NCBI GenBank assembly: GCA_024409165.1
Contig: JAKSUE010000009.1
Coordinates: forward strand, 1-13,014
Source of the DNA: an archaeon
Lineage (GTDB): Archaea > Methanobacteriota > Methanobacteria > Methanobacteriales > Methanobacteriaceae
Length of the DNA: 13,014 nucleotides
Direction of reading: 5' to 3'
Of the stretch, positions 12,796 through 13,014 are shown piece by piece. A program made the position numbers and the translations under genes. The notes beneath the pieces were generated by a model, which was not told the origin of the DNA, ran no database searches, and was given only the letters and a program-made list of their open reading frames with translations. Position 1 is the first letter of the stretch; each line of letters opens with the position of its first letter.

Positions 12796-13014
12796 TTAAT
12801 TTTCTTGATTAATCGCTATTTGCTCTTTACGATCATTTCTTCTATCTACTTTTTTAGAACTTGGTTTATTGTATTTTTCATAAATTATTTGATTTATTTC
12901 ATCCATAATAATTACTTTTCCAGGATCTAACATTTCATATGATGTAATCCATGTACTTACTAACATTTTAGGACCATCTTCTGTGATGAAATCTCCTTTT
13001 ATGATTATTGGATG
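12796..13014 (-). CDS. Partial gene upstream of nadA, C-terminal 72 residues, unrecognised
   Basis: The minus strand is open from the window edge to a TAA at 12796-12798, giving 72 residues with no start in view. The piece reads HPIIIKGDFITEDGPKMLV at its cut edge, then STWITSYEMLDPGKVIIMDEI, and ends in a charged tail (KKVDRRNDRKEQIAINQEN). It contains internal Met codons, but the frame continues past them to the edge, so this is probably the end of a longer gene. The first half looks like beta strands of a soluble domain; the tail is probably disordered. I do not recognise a family. It lies 44 bp upstream of nadA on the same strand, with no minus-strand T-run between. Confidence 0.7.
   Translation of the reverse strand, partial: HPIIIKGDFITEDGPKMLVSTWITSYEMLDPGKVIIMDEINQIIYEKYNKPSSKKVDRRNDRKEQIAINQEN

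Noticed and set aside
12131..12930. Plus-strand open frames opposite and beyond the start of nadA
   Set aside because: They are Phe/Ile/Ser-rich complements of nadA and of the fragment before it, with no ribosome sites.
1..13014. CRISPR array, tRNA/rRNA genes, insertion sequences, attachment sites or a defence system
   Set aside because: No regular spaced repeats of CRISPR length, no tRNA-like cloverleaf or G+C-rich island, no transposase or integrase, and no nuclease-effector pairs beyond the housekeeping NucS and Lhr were seen.

Overview
The window looks like chromosomal DNA of a methanogenic archaeon of the order Methanobacteriales, most likely Methanobrevibacter or Methanosphaera. The grounds are strong A+T richness, TATA-box spacing upstream of starts, Shine-Dalgarno sequences of the GGAGG / AGGTGAT type, and gene content (archaeal Lhr helicase, NucS, a DUF5518-like membrane protein, a zinc-ribbon/PsbP-like membrane protein). 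The genus is inferred from character, not from a search.

Layout. 1-4476 holds four minus-strand genes: two small membrane proteins, a flavodoxin, and a large Lhr-type helicase. A divergent gap (4477-4664) leads to a plus-strand HEAT/TPR repeat protein. It converges on a minus-strand carbon-nitrogen hydrolase (Nit/omega-amidase type), followed further upstream on the same strand by a zinc-ribbon membrane protein starting at TTG (7712). A divergent gap leads to a plus-strand unknown protein (start re-called to 7907), whose stop codon overlaps that of a minus-strand MntP-like manganese exporter. nucS lies just upstream of mntP, and a small acidic, tyrosine-rich membrane-anchored protein (start re-called to 10238) lies upstream of nucS. 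Divergent from it are a plus-strand MetX-like alpha/beta hydrolase and a small acidic unknown protein. The right end has nadA (quinolinate synthase) preceded by the 3' end of an unrecognised gene cut by the window edge.

How the genes relate. Most have their own promoter-like sequence and spacing of about 40-190 bp, so this is a patchwork of single genes and two-gene units, not one pathway. NucS and Lhr act in genome maintenance, NadA in NAD synthesis, MntP in metal export, and the flavodoxin in electron transfer. The small membrane proteins are envelope components of unknown role. No RNA gene, CRISPR array, insertion sequence or prophage was seen. No stretch without a gene exceeds 300 bases; the longest is about 194 bp.

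I see no convincing new multi-gene system. The points that repay attention are at small scale: two probable leaderless promoters, start codons that should be moved, stem-loops sitting on stop codons before T-tracts, short phased repeats in promoters, a repetitive Asn-rich insertion in an enzyme, and a MetX-like hydrolase with altered motifs.
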